Below, piece by piece: positions 20,671-29,573 of a DNA stretch of 64,000 bases. The DNA is from Frigoribacterium sp. JB110 (lineage in GTDB: Bacteria > Actinomycetota > Actinomycetes > Actinomycetales > Microbacteriaceae): NCBI RefSeq assembly GCF_900163665.1, contig NZ_FUIA01000019.1:62001-126000 (forward strand), in the 5' to 3' direction. Made by a program: the position numbers and the translations under genes. Under the pieces are notes generated by a model. That model was not told the origin of the DNA. It searched no databases and was given only the letters and a program-made list of their open reading frames with translations. Position 1 is the first letter of the stretch. The number at the start of each line of letters is the position of its first letter.

Positions 20671-20726
20671 AGCGCGTAATGCGCTGAAACCGGGTCCCCA
20701 ACAGCGCCCCTTTCTCCGTAAGGGCG
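20671..20726 (+). promoter_or_regulatory. Structured 5' leader of sufB
   Basis: Two small hairpins can form in the leader: AGCGC-GTAAT-GCGCT (20671-20685) and a roughly 7-bp bulged stem between CGCCCCTT (20705-20712) and AAGGGCG (20720-20726). They do not match any riboswitch I recognise; attenuation or RNA stability is possible. Confidence 0.3.
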
Positions 20727-20772
20727 GGCCGGATGATACCGATTCGGGATCCACGAGGAGAGTAGAGACGTC

Positions 20773-22191
20773 ATGTCTGATGTGCTGATCGATCGCCCAG
20801 AGCTGGAAAGTCTGGGGGTGTACGAGTTCGGCTGGCACGATGAGGATGCCGCTGGCGCGAGCGCGAAGCGCGGGCTCTCCGAGTCGGTCGTGCGCGACAT
20901 CTCACAGCTGAAGAACGAACCGGAATGGATGCTGAAGACCCGTCTGAAGGGTCTGAAGCTGTTCGAGAAGAAGCCGATGCCCACCTGGGGCGCCGACCTC
21001 AGCGATATCGACTTCGACAACATCAAATACTTCGTTCGCTCGACCGAGAAGCAGGCCCAGACCTGGGAAGACCTGCCGGACGAGATCAAGAACACCTACG
21101 AGAAGCTGGGCATCCCAGAGGCCGAGCGTCAGCGACTCGTCGCCGGCGTCGCCGCCCAGTACGAGTCCGAGGTCGTGTACCACCAGATCCGTGAGGACCT
21201 GGAGAGCCAGGGCGTGATCTTCATGGATACGGATACGGCCCTGCGCGAGCACCCCGAGTTCTTCGAGGAGTACTTCGGCACCGTCATCCCGCCCGGCGAC
21301 AACAAGTTCGCCGCGCTGAACACCGCCGTCTGGTCGGGCGGGTCGTTCGTGTACGTGCCGAAGGGCGTGCACGTAGAGATCCCTCTGCAGGCGTACTTCC
21401 GCATCAACACCGAGAACATGGGGCAGTTCGAGCGCACCCTGATCATCGCGGACGAGGACAGCTACATCCACTACATCGAGGGCTGCACGGCCCCGATCTA
21501 CAAGAGCGACTCGCTGCACTCGGCCGTCGTCGAGATCATCGTGAAGAAGAACGCACGCGTGCGGTACACCACGATCCAGAACTGGTCGAACAACGTGTAC
21601 AACCTCGTCACCAAGCGCGCCGTCGCCCACGAGGGCGCGACGATGGAATGGGTCGACGGCAACATCGGGTCCAAGGTGACGATGAAGTACCCGTCGATCT
21701 TCCTGATGGGCGAGCACGCCAAGGGTGAGACGCTCTCGGTCGCCTTCGCCGGCCCCGGTCAGCACCAGGACGCCGGCGCGAAGATGATCCACATGGCGCC
21801 GTACACGCAGTCGTCGATCGTGTCGAAGTCGATCGCTCGCGGCGGTGGACGCGCGGGCTATCGCGGTGAGGTGCGCGTCGATGAGAACGCCCACCACTCG
21901 GCGAACACCGTGAGGTGCGACGCGCTGCTGGTCGACACGATCTCCCGCAGCGATACCTATCCCGCCATCGACATCCGGGTCGACGACGTCGAGCTCGGGC
22001 ACGAGGCGACCGTCTCCAAGGTGAGCGCCGAGCAGCTGTTCTATCTGCAGAGCCGCGGCATGCCGGAGGACGAGGCGATGGCGATGATCGTGCGCGGGTT
22101 CATCGAGCCGATCGCGCGCGAGCTTCCCATGGAGTACGCGCTCGAGCTGAACAAGCTCATCGAGATGGGCATGGAAGGATCCGTCGGCTGA
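20773..22191 (+). CDS. sufB: Fe-S cluster assembly scaffold protein SufB
   Basis: SufB is the scaffold subunit of the SufBCD complex on which Fe-S clusters are built in the cytosol. The 472-residue protein shows the family course: YFVRSTEKQ near residue 90, [22 protein letters not shown] near 170-195, [30 protein letters not shown] and the C-terminal [11 protein letters not shown] and [18 protein letters not shown]. An AGGAGAG precedes the ATG. It heads the suf operon. Confidence 0.98.
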   Translation: MSDVLIDRPELESLGVYEFGWHDEDAAGASAKRGLSESVVRDISQLKNEPEWMLKTRLKGLKLFEKKPMPTWGADLSDIDFDNIKYFVRSTEKQAQTWEDLPDEIKNTYEKLGIPEAERQRLVAGVAAQYESEVVYHQIREDLESQGVIFMDTDTALREHPEFFEEYFGTVIPPGDNKFAALNTAVWSGGSFVYVPKGVHVEIPLQAYFRINTENMGQFERTLIIADEDSYIHYIEGCTAPIYKSDSLHSAVVEIIVKKNARVRYTTIQNWSNNVYNLVTKRAVAHEGATMEWVDGNIGSKVTMKYPSIFLMGEHAKGETLSVAFAGPGQHQDAGAKMIHMAPYTQSSIVSKSIARGGGRAGYRGEVRVDENAHHSANTVRCDALLVDTISRSDTYPAIDIRVDDVELGHEATVSKVSAEQLFYLQSRGMPEDEAMAMIVRGFIEPIARELPMEYALELNKLIEMGMEGSVG

Positions 22192-22192
22192 T

Positions 22193-23407
22193 ATGGCAGA
22201 CACGACTCAGGCGCCGGTTGCGGCGCAGGAAGAGCACGCCCATCGCGACCCCGCGACGGTGATCATTCCGCCACAGGACGACGTCATGATTCCGGTTCAG
22301 ACGCGTTCGGAGCGCCCTCGCTCGTTCGACCCGGCCGACTTCGGCACGCCGACGGGGCGCGAGGTGAATTGGCTGCACACACCGCTGAAGACCGTCTCGC
22401 CGCTGTTCGAGCAGGCGGCCGCCGACGGCGGCGTCGTTCACGAGACGATCTCGGGCGAGCAGTTCCTCGACCAGTCGCTGCCCGTTGGAGTCGCCCCGCG
22501 CGGCGAGTTCTTCGTGCCGGAGGATCTGCCGTCGGCTGTCGCATGGCAGTCGGCGACCGAGGCGCGCTTCGTCAGGATCCCGCGCGAGGAGATCGTCGAA
22601 GAGCCGATCACCATCCGCATCACCGGGCAGGGAGCCGATCAGCGCGCTGATGACCACATCGTCATCGAAGCGGCCGAGCACTCCAAGGCGGTCGTCGTGC
22701 TTCGGCACTCCGGCTCGGCGCAGTACGCGCAGAACGTCGAGATCATCGTGCGCGACGGCGCCGACCTGACGGTCGTCTCCGTGCAGCACTGGGACGACGA
22801 CGCCGTGCACGTCGCCAGCCACCAGGCTCGTGTCGACAACGATGCGCGCCTGCGGCACTTCGTGGTCACCTTCGGCGGATCGCTCGTGCGCGTCAACCCG
22901 AACCTCGAGCTCGCCGGTGCGGGCGCGGTCGGCGAGGGCTACGGCCTCAGCTTCGCCGATGCCGGCCAGCACTTCGAGAGCCAGGTGTTCCTGTTCCACA
23001 AGGGCCCGCACACCACAGGAGACGTGCTCTACAAGGGTGCGCTGCAGGGCGCGAGTGCGCACAGTGTGTGGATCGGCGATGTGCTGATCGGTGCTGATGC
23101 CACAGGTACGAACTCCTACGAGGCCAACCGCAACCTGGTGCTCACCAATGGCGCGCGCGCCGACTCGATTCCCAACCTCGAGATCGAGACAGGCGACATC
23201 CTCGGCGCCGGACATGCGTCGGCGACTGGTCGCTTCGACGACGAGCAGCTGTTCTATCTGCAGGCGCGCGGCATCACCGAGGAGGAGGCGCGCCGTCTGG
23301 TCGTCGTCGGCTTCCTGGCTGAGATCGTCCAGAAGCTGAACCTGCCGGATCTGGAGGCGGAGCTGTCGGCGGAGATCGATCGCGAGCTCGCGGAGGGCGC
23401 GCAGTGA
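22193..23407 (+). CDS. sufD: Fe-S cluster assembly protein SufD
   Basis: SufD pairs with SufB in the SufBC2D assembly complex and is thought to help iron entry. The 404-residue protein has the shared SufB/SufD beta-helix core (AQNVEIIVRDGADLTVVSVQ, HKGPHTTGDVLYKGAL) and the C-terminal FYLQARGITEEEARRLVVVGFL. The gene follows sufB with a one-base gap and its stop overlaps the Rieske gene. Confidence 0.97.
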   Translation: MADTTQAPVAAQEEHAHRDPATVIIPPQDDVMIPVQTRSERPRSFDPADFGTPTGREVNWLHTPLKTVSPLFEQAAADGGVVHETISGEQFLDQSLPVGVAPRGEFFVPEDLPSAVAWQSATEARFVRIPREEIVEEPITIRITGQGADQRADDHIVIEAAEHSKAVVVLRHSGSAQYAQNVEIIVRDGADLTVVSVQHWDDDAVHVASHQARVDNDARLRHFVVTFGGSLVRVNPNLELAGAGAVGEGYGLSFADAGQHFESQVFLFHKGPHTTGDVLYKGALQGASAHSVWIGDVLIGADATGTNSYEANRNLVLTNGARADSIPNLEIETGDILGAGHASATGRFDDEQLFYLQARGITEEEARRLVVVGFLAEIVQKLNLPDLEAELSAEIDRELAEGAQ

Positions 23408-23730
23408 GCGCCGTCCGCGTCTGCGCGCTGACCGAGCTCGTCCAGGACGAGGCGATCCGCGTCGAAGCAGACGGCGTGCCGATCGCGGTCGTCCTCGATT
23501 CCAACGGCGATGTCCACGCCATCGGCGATACCTGCACCCACGGCGAAGTGTCGCTCTCAGAGGGCTTCGTCGAGGACGACACCCTGGAGTGCTGGGCGCA
23601 CGGGTCGGCGTTCTCGCTGACGACCGGCAAGCCCCTGAACCTCCCCGCCTACGAGCCCGTCCCGGTCTTCGCCGTTGAGATCGACGGCGACGACGTGCTC
23701 ATCGATCCCAACGTGAAGAAGGAAGTCTGA
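23404..23730 (+). CDS. Rieske-type ferredoxin (non-heme iron oxygenase ferredoxin subunit-like)
   Basis: The 108-residue protein holds a Rieske [2Fe-2S] site: CTHG (Cys, His) near residue 46 and CWAHG (Cys, His) near residue 64, in the usual spacing. Such a Rieske gene between sufD and sufC is characteristic of actinobacterial suf operons, where it may donate electrons to cluster assembly; that role is inferred. The GTG start overlaps the sufD stop. Confidence 0.92.
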   Translation: MSAVRVCALTELVQDEAIRVEADGVPIAVVLDSNGDVHAIGDTCTHGEVSLSEGFVEDDTLECWAHGSAFSLTTGKPLNLPAYEPVPVFAVEIDGDDVLIDPNVKKEV

Positions 23731-23731
23731 C

Positions 23732-24502
<771 letters not shown>

Positions 24503-24512
24503 GCTGGGTCGT

Positions 24513-24842
24513 ATGGACGCCACGCTTGCCGACGGGAAGTTCGACGAGGTCACAGAAGCGCTCAAGGACGTCATGGACCCCGAGCTCGGGGTCAACATCG
24601 TCGACCTCGGGCTGATCTACGACCTCAGCTGGGACGACGAGAACGACGCGCTGGTCATTCACATGACCCTGACGAGCGCCGGATGCCCGCTCACCGACGT
24701 GCTCGAGGAGCAGACCGGCCAGGCGCTCGACGGCGTGGTCGCACGGTACCGGATCAACTGGGTCTGGATGCCGCCGTGGGGCCCTGAGAAGATCACAGAG
24801 GACGGGCGCGACATGATGCGCGCTCTCGGCTTCTCGATCTGA
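24513..24842 (+). CDS. sufT: MIP18/DUF59 metal-sulfur cluster assembly factor (SufT)
   Basis: The 109-residue protein belongs to the DUF59/MIP18 family that assists Fe-S cluster maturation. Visible motifs are MDPELGVNIVDLGLIYD near residue 20, MTLTSAGCP with the conserved Cys, and the C-terminal PPWGPEKIT. In related suf operons sufS (cysteine desulfurase) and sufU lie between sufC and this gene; here they are missing. A terminator follows. A diverged copy of the last 25 codons lies about 540 bases downstream. Confidence 0.95.
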   Translation: MDATLADGKFDEVTEALKDVMDPELGVNIVDLGLIYDLSWDDENDALVIHMTLTSAGCPLTDVLEEQTGQALDGVVARYRINWVWMPPWGPEKITEDGRDMMRALGFSI

Positions 24843-24856
24843 GCAGCTGCATCATG

Positions 24857-24888
24857 CCCTCCGGCCTGCGTTCTCGCAGGCCGGAGGG
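24857..24888 (+). terminator. Terminator of the suf operon
   Basis: A perfect 14-bp stem (24857-24870 with 24875-24888), a TTCT loop and the tail TCGTTTCGTC follow the sufT stop. Confidence 0.85.
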
Positions 24889-25014
24889 TCGTTTCGTCTG
24901 CCCGCCAGGCTTCGGCGGAGCGGAACGACGCCGCCTCGGCTGATCGCCTCATCGCACGCAGAGGGCTCGGTCCCGGCCATGGAGATGAGGAGCCTGGTCC
25001 TTCGAGTCGTAGGC

Positions 25015-25200
25015 TCAGCGCTGCTTGCCGCTCGCGCGTCGAGCCACCGGCAGAGATCCCAGCGAGGCGATGGCGATGACAGCGAGCCCTGTGCCGATCA
25101 AGGGCTGACCGACGATGAAGAGGACGATTGCGAGGACGCCCGCGATCAGCGCGCCGGCAAGGGCCGCAGAGACCATGAGTGTGTTCGGCCCGTGTGCCAC
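25015..25200 (-). CDS. Small two-helix membrane protein, function unknown
   Basis: The 61-residue product (start GTG at 25200) is almost entirely two hydrophobic helices (about residues 8-28 and 32-50) with a basic tail RRASGKQR, so it should sit in the membrane with the tail inside. GAGAGGA lies about seven bases before the GTG, which supports a real gene. I do not recognise a family. It points away from the sufT remnant and toward the suf terminator. Confidence 0.6.
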   Translation of the reverse strand: MAHGPNTLMVSAALAGALIAGVLAIVLFIVGQPLIGTGLAVIAIASLGSLPVARRASGKQR

Positions 25201-25384
25201 GTTCGGTTCCTCTCGTCAGACGTGACTCCAGTTTCGCAGGTCGACGTGGTCGCTGGATCCGCCGTCCGGGGGAGATCCGCTGCGAGGTCGATTGAGCTGA
25301 TATCCATCGCGCCGGCCGCAGGTTCTCCGACGACACAGTCAGCACGCACGGCGTCCCCGCGTCCTCGCCGACGAAGAGCACTGC

Positions 25385-25459
25385 ACGCCGCCGTGGGGCT
25401 CTGAGACGGTCTCAGAAGACGGGTGCGACATGATGTGCACGCTCGGATTCTCCATCCGG
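25385..25459 (+). pseudogene. Decayed copy of the 3' end of sufT
   Basis: These 75 bases align without gaps to the last 25 codons of sufT (24768-24842); I count 61 of 75 identical bases. In the matching frame it reads PPWGSETVSEDGCDMM against PPWGPEKITEDGRDMM. The stop codon has become CGG. The upstream part of the gene is not recognisable beyond a possible short match near 25290, so this is a remnant. It is followed by its own terminator-like hairpin. The 342 bases between 25201 and 25542 contain no intact gene. Confidence 0.75.
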
Positions 25460-25478
25460 GTCCGCTGCGCAGACCGTA

Positions 25479-25510
25479 CGCGATGCCCCGTCTTCGGACG
25501 GGGCATCGCG
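25479..25510 (+). terminator. Orphan terminator hairpin after the sufT remnant
   Basis: A perfect 14-bp stem (25479-25492 with 25497-25510) closes a stable TTCG tetraloop. No intact plus-strand gene ends before it, so it probably terminated the lost sufT-like gene. Confidence 0.75.
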
Positions 25511-25542
25511 CGTTCCGGAGCGAGCTCGGGCAGGATAGGACC

Positions 25543-26826
25543 GTGGCAGACGAGGGCAGCGCAGCGGTGAGTCGCGTCGGGTGGCGCGATGTCATCGGCT
25601 CTGTCGGCACGGCGGGTAGGCTGATCGGCCGACATTGGCCGCGGATGCTCACAGCCGCACTGCTCGGGATCGCGTTCCGCAACGCCGTCATCTGGGGTGC
25701 GGTGGCACTGAGCGCATCCGTGCCGTGGTTGGCCCAGGTCGTGCTGGTGCTCGCACCGCTCGGCTATCTGGTGCCGATCGTGTACATGCTGCGACTCTGC
25801 GCTGATGACCTTCCGCGGCTGCGTGCGGCGATCGCCGCTGATGCACCAGACAGCCCGACGGAGGGGCGCCAGCAGCGGCTGATCGACGTGTCCGTCTCGG
25901 TGCTGGTGCCGTTCCTCGCGGTGTACACGGCGTACGATCTGCTCGAGGAGGACCGCAACCGCTTCGTGAACGCGGCGGCTGCCGACGAACTGTTCAACGG
26001 TTTCTCCGCGCCGGAGGGCATCGACCTGCTGGGCCGCCTGCAGCTGAACAATCCGCTCTGGATGATCCTTTCCCTCGTCGCAGTGGCACTCATCGTGCGA
26101 TGGCTGCTCGGCCGCGTCGAACGGGTGTGGCGCTTCGTCGGCATTGCGTTCCTGGGCGCGTTCATCGAGTTGTTCTGGACGATCTACGTCTCCGAACAGC
26201 TGCAGGACGGGCTGCGCAGCGCGATGAACTGGCTGCTCGACCGCACCTTCGTCGTGGCGATGATCGACTGGTGGGACGGCCTCGTCGACGCTCTCGGATG
26301 GCTCGGCATCCCGCTCGACTTCTCCGTGAGCTGGCTGGTCGGGCTGTTCGGCTCGATCGGGCCGGTGATCGTCGTCCCGATCGCCTGGCTCGTCGTCGCC
26401 TCGGTCGTGCTCGGTCACCGCCTGACGCCCCCTGAGCGCCTCGATCATCCGGCGCTCAGGCGCGCCACACGTTCCGTGCCGGATCGCGTGAAGAGGGTGG
26501 GATCCAGCCTCCTCTCCGACATCGGCGGCCGTTGGGCGGCGTTCTTCGGCGGCGTCGGGCTGGTGCTTCGCACGGGGCTCGTGCCGATCCTGGCGTTCTG
26601 CATCGTCTTCCTGATTCCCAACCTCGTGCCCACAGTGGTGAGCTGGTGCGCGCGGTGGCTGATCGGCCCGACAGATGCGTGGACCTTCCTCGCGTTCGCC
26701 CCGTGGGAGACGGCCATCGGCCTCGCCCTGCAGCTGGTGGCGACCGCGCCGATCGTCGCGGCAGCGCTCGACCGGTTCCTGATGCCCATCTCCGCGCCGA
26801 CGACCTCCGAAGAGGCGGCCCGATGA
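25543..26826 (+). CDS. Polytopic membrane protein, function unknown (first gene of a four-gene cassette)
   Basis: The 427-residue protein (GTG start, AGGATAGGA upstream) has roughly eight to nine hydrophobic segments, including paired helices near residues 34-80, 122-140, 180-215 and 290-320, and a cluster near 345-415. It contains amphipathic Trp-rich stretches such as MIDWWDGLVDALGWLG. I do not recognise a family. The next gene starts within its stop codon (ATGA), and three single-pass proteins follow, so it may be the membrane core of a complex with them. An upstream frame extension crosses the terminator and is discounted. Confidence 0.75.
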   Translation: MADEGSAAVSRVGWRDVIGSVGTAGRLIGRHWPRMLTAALLGIAFRNAVIWGAVALSASVPWLAQVVLVLAPLGYLVPIVYMLRLCADDLPRLRAAIAADAPDSPTEGRQQRLIDVSVSVLVPFLAVYTAYDLLEEDRNRFVNAAAADELFNGFSAPEGIDLLGRLQLNNPLWMILSLVAVALIVRWLLGRVERVWRFVGIAFLGAFIELFWTIYVSEQLQDGLRSAMNWLLDRTFVVAMIDWWDGLVDALGWLGIPLDFSVSWLVGLFGSIGPVIVVPIAWLVVASVVLGHRLTPPERLDHPALRRATRSVPDRVKRVGSSLLSDIGGRWAAFFGGVGLVLRTGLVPILAFCIVFLIPNLVPTVVSWCARWLIGPTDAWTFLAFAPWETAIGLALQLVATAPIVAAALDRFLMPISAPTTSEEAAR

Positions 26827-27473
26827 GCGCCGTCACGCCGATTCCCCCGGCCGTGCGCCGACGCGCCGCCGTGGTGATCTCGATCGCCGTCTGCGTCGTC
26901 CTCGCTGCGTCGATCGCCCTTGCCGTGGTCGGCTGGCTCCAGGACGCTCGCCCCGACGAGCCGGAGCCCGTGGCCGTCGGCGAGTCGTTCCGCATCGGGG
27001 ACTTCGAGTTCGTGGTCACCGGTGCGCACATGGTCGACGACGCGGACGGCGTCTATCTGCCGCGCGACGACGACGGTGAGACCGACCAGGACGTGCGTGC
27101 CCTCGTCGCCGCGGTCGAGGTCACCAATGTCAGCGATACTCCGTGGCTCGGCGTCACGGCGACGTCCGCGGTGCACGCACCAGACGACGCGGGCATCGTC
27201 GGCGATGCGAATGACGACACCGACTCAGCGGCGCTGTTCAGCGCAGATGGCCACCTCGTCGACGTGCTCAATCCCGGCGTCACGGTACGCGGCACATACG
27301 GCTGGGCGCAGGACCGCAGATGGCGAGGAGAGGAGATCACGCTTCAGTTCACCGACCTGCGGTGGGTCGAGAACGATCCGTTCTCGCTCGACGACCGCCG
27401 CTGGGCGGTCACGGATCGCCTCACACACACTGTCACCGTTCCCGTCGAGGCGATCGAAGCGGACGCGCCATGA
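26823..27473 (+). CDS. Membrane-anchored protein with extracytoplasmic DUF4352-like domain
   Basis: The 216-residue product has one N-terminal membrane helix (about residues 14-38, no lipobox) and a secreted domain beginning VGESFRIGDFEFVVTGAHMV, which resembles the DUF4352 immunoglobulin-like fold; that assignment is by eye and tentative. It is acidic, with DADGVYLPRDDDGETDQD. It overlaps both neighbours by four bases. Function is unknown. Confidence 0.7.
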   Translation: MSAVTPIPPAVRRRAAVVISIAVCVVLAASIALAVVGWLQDARPDEPEPVAVGESFRIGDFEFVVTGAHMVDDADGVYLPRDDDGETDQDVRALVAAVEVTNVSDTPWLGVTATSAVHAPDDAGIVGDANDDTDSAALFSADGHLVDVLNPGVTVRGTYGWAQDRRWRGEEITLQFTDLRWVENDPFSLDDRRWAVTDRLTHTVTVPVEAIEADAP

Positions 27474-28120
27474 GCGAAGCCTTTTCTCGCAGCACGGCAC
27501 GGCGCCGCGTCCTCGGGACGCTGGCCGCCGTGGCGCTGTTCGTTCTGGCACTGTCGCTGGGCAGGGTGGTGAGCGATCAGCTCTCCGACAGCCAGGCATC
27601 GGCGGCTCCGTTCTCCGTGACGGCCGCCGCGTCGGACGGCGTCATCTCGCTCGACTACGTCGACGTCGCGGTGAAGAGCGTGCGGGCGACCGACACGCTC
27701 GTGGATCGCGACGAGATCGAGACCACGACGGCGACGTTCCTCGTCGTCGATCTCGAGGTGCTCGCGCCTGGGCGCTCTGTGCATCTGGGCGGTCTGCGCC
27801 TGCGGGGAGCGGATGGCACGATCTATCGGCCGACGGGTTCGAGCCGTACCGGATGCTCCGATTCCACGTCGATCGCCACGGGACTGCCCACGTACTGGAT
27901 GGCATGCTTCGAGGTCCCTGACGACGCCGTTCGGGGAGCGACCATGCTCCTCGGGCGGGGGAATCCGGAGTCGGGTCTCGACCGGCGCGAGCAGCGCGCC
28001 GAGATCGACCTCGAGATCGACCAGGAGCGCGCCGAAGCACTCACCGCGGCGAGCGACCCGCTGCCGACGAGCCGTGCGGACATCGAGCCGTACGATATCC
28101 AGCCCGTGGAGGTCGAGTGA
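27470..28120 (+). CDS. Membrane-anchored protein, function unknown (DUF4352-like)
   Basis: The 216-residue protein has an N-terminal membrane helix (about residues 13-34) and an extracytoplasmic domain with VTAAASDGVISLDYVDVAVKSV, ATFLVVDLEVLAPG and two cysteines (GCSDST and WMACFEV) that could pair. Its general pattern, a beta-rich domain with a long-range comparison of VTN/VVDLEV strands, resembles the preceding protein. The ATG overlaps the upstream stop. Confidence 0.7.
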   Translation: MSEAFSRSTARRRVLGTLAAVALFVLALSLGRVVSDQLSDSQASAAPFSVTAAASDGVISLDYVDVAVKSVRATDTLVDRDEIETTTATFLVVDLEVLAPGRSVHLGGLRLRGADGTIYRPTGSSRTGCSDSTSIATGLPTYWMACFEVPDDAVRGATMLLGRGNPESGLDRREQRAEIDLEIDQERAEALTAASDPLPTSRADIEPYDIQPVEVE

Positions 28121-28797
28121 TGACGAATCCCGAGCCGCTCGCGCCGCCGTTGGGCGATGCGCCCGCACCGCCGGCCGAGCCGCCTCGTCGCCGCCGGGGC
28201 GCACGCAGGCACCCGTGGTGGCGCCGGAATCGGTTCGGCGTGATCGCGCTCCCCTTCGCCCTGGTGATCGCTCTGGGCGCATCCTCCGATCGGGTCGCCG
28301 AGTACTGGTGGCAGGAGGACCTGCGCGTCGAGGTCGATCGTTCCGCTGAGGAAGGCGCAGCGCAGCTCACCGGTGTGCCCGAGCACGACGAGGGCGATCC
28401 GGAGAGCGGCGAGCCCGCGACGACGACGCTCACGGTCGCACTCACCGAGATCGACCGCCTCACCGTCATCGACGACGGCTACGCCTCCGAGCCGATTCCC
28501 GACGGCGCCGATGCCTACAGCGTGCACCTGGCCTTCGACAGCGGCGTGCCGGTGGAGGCGGAGTGCACGGTGATGCTGGTCGGCGATGACGGTGCGCGAT
28601 ACGGCGACGGGTCGGATCCGCTGCAGCAGTACCCCGCCTGCTCGTATCGCGATGATGAGGGCGACACAGAGTACGGTCCGTCCGGCCAGTGGGAGAACAC
28701 CTTCACGATCTTCACTGCGGAGGGCGCCGACATCGATCATGTGCGGGTCACGTACGACGGCGTGCACTACGTCCGGCTCGATCTCCCGACGGCGTAG
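28120..28797 (+). CDS. Membrane-anchored protein with proline-rich basic N-terminus, function unknown
   Basis: The roughly 225-residue protein has a Pro/Arg-rich cytoplasmic N-terminus (about 35 residues), a membrane helix (FGVIALPFALVIALGAS) and an acidic extracytoplasmic domain. Two cysteines (VEAECTVM and PACSYRD) could form a disulfide. ATG 28120 (TGATG overlap) has GGAGG seven bases upstream; GTG 28117 is the alternative. It closes the four-gene cassette; bioQ converges on it. Confidence 0.7.
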   Translation: MTNPEPLAPPLGDAPAPPAEPPRRRRGARRHPWWRRNRFGVIALPFALVIALGASSDRVAEYWWQEDLRVEVDRSAEEGAAQLTGVPEHDEGDPESGEPATTTLTVALTEIDRLTVIDDGYASEPIPDGADAYSVHLAFDSGVPVEAECTVMLVGDDGARYGDGSDPLQQYPACSYRDDEGDTEYGPSGQWENTFTIFTAEGADIDHVRVTYDGVHYVRLDLPTA

Positions 28798-28821
28798 ATC
28801 GCAGCTCGTTCTCGCTCGTGT

Positions 28822-29376
28822 TCACCGAGGCGTGGCTGACGCGACGTTCAGGCCACGGGTCAGCGCGGCGATGCCCGCGTCGAACTCCGCGGCGAAATCG
28901 CGCGCGACGGCATCGGGATCGGCGTCGAACGCTCCCAGCTCAGCAGCCTGAATGCGCTGCTGAACGAGCGATGCATGCCCGAGCACGAATTGGGCGAGGA
29001 CGTTCGCACCCGTGTCGGCATCATCAGATCCGGCGCCCGTGAGCGCCGCTCGCAGCTGCTCGACCACAGCGGAACCGCCGAGCCCGAGAGCGGCGGAGCT
29101 GAGCACCACGTCTGCGCCGTCGCGCCGCGCGAGCAGCGCATCGCGCAGCGATCGGGCTGTTGCAGGCACGCTGTCGGCCGGCTCAGCGAGCGACACGATG
29201 CGATCGGCGACCGCTGCCAGCAGCGTCTGCTTGTTCTCGACATGCCAGTACAGAGCGCTGGGCCGGATGCCCAGGTCATCTGCGAGCGAACGCATCGTCA
29301 CGGAGGCGAGCCCGTAGAGATCGAGCAGGTGCAGCGCACGACCGACGATCTGGTCGAGGTCGAGGGCGGGGCGCAT
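28822..29376 (-). CDS. bioQ: TetR-family repressor, probable biotin regulator BioQ
   Basis: The 184-residue protein has an N-terminal TetR helix-turn-helix (LDLYGLASVTMRSLADDLGIRPSALYWHVENKQTLL, residues about 18-52) and a TetR_C-like ligand domain. A palindrome TGAACGTCGTTCA lies 14 bases upstream of its ATG, and two more of the same form precede bioY. In Corynebacterium glutamicum the TetR repressor BioQ binds TGAAC-N3-GTTAC (from memory), so I infer that this is BioQ, repressing itself and bioYMN. A generic TetR label is the fallback. Confidence 0.8.
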   Translation of the reverse strand: MRPALDLDQIVGRALHLLDLYGLASVTMRSLADDLGIRPSALYWHVENKQTLLAAVADRIVSLAEPADSVPATARSLRDALLARRDGADVVLSSAALGLGGSAVVEQLRAALTGAGSDDADTGANVLAQFVLGHASLVQQRIQAAELGAFDADPDAVARDFAAEFDAGIAALTRGLNVASATPR

Positions 29377-29382
29377 ACGACC

Positions 29383-29388
29383 AGCCTA
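29383..29388 (-). promoter_or_regulatory. Probable leaderless -10 box of bioQ
   Basis: On the minus strand TAGGCT ends six bases before the bioQ ATG, so the mRNA would be leaderless. The operator palindrome touches this box from upstream, so bound repressor would block RNA polymerase. Confidence 0.55.
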
Positions 29389-29389
29389 C

Positions 29390-29402
29390 TGAACGTCGTT
29401 CA
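29390..29402. promoter_or_regulatory. BioQ operator (site 1)
   Basis: TGAACGTCGTTCA is an inverted repeat TGAAC-N3-GTTCA located just upstream of the bioQ -10 box. It shares both arms with the two sites before bioY. Confidence 0.75.
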
Positions 29403-29573
29403 TCCGGAAGGTCCGATCCCTTCCGCAGGGCGAAAGCCGCTGACGCGCAGCGGCACTCGATGGGCGATCATCGCGAGAGGACCTCCGTTGCGGCGCGCAG
29501 TGCGCGCGGACAGCGCGCCGCAGCGCATCACTCCGAGGCGCGGCAGAGCTGCCGCGCCGGAACGGGCGGACTC

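Noticed and set aside
20655..20772. A known riboswitch before sufB
   Set aside because: The stems are short and I cannot match them to any named riboswitch consensus.
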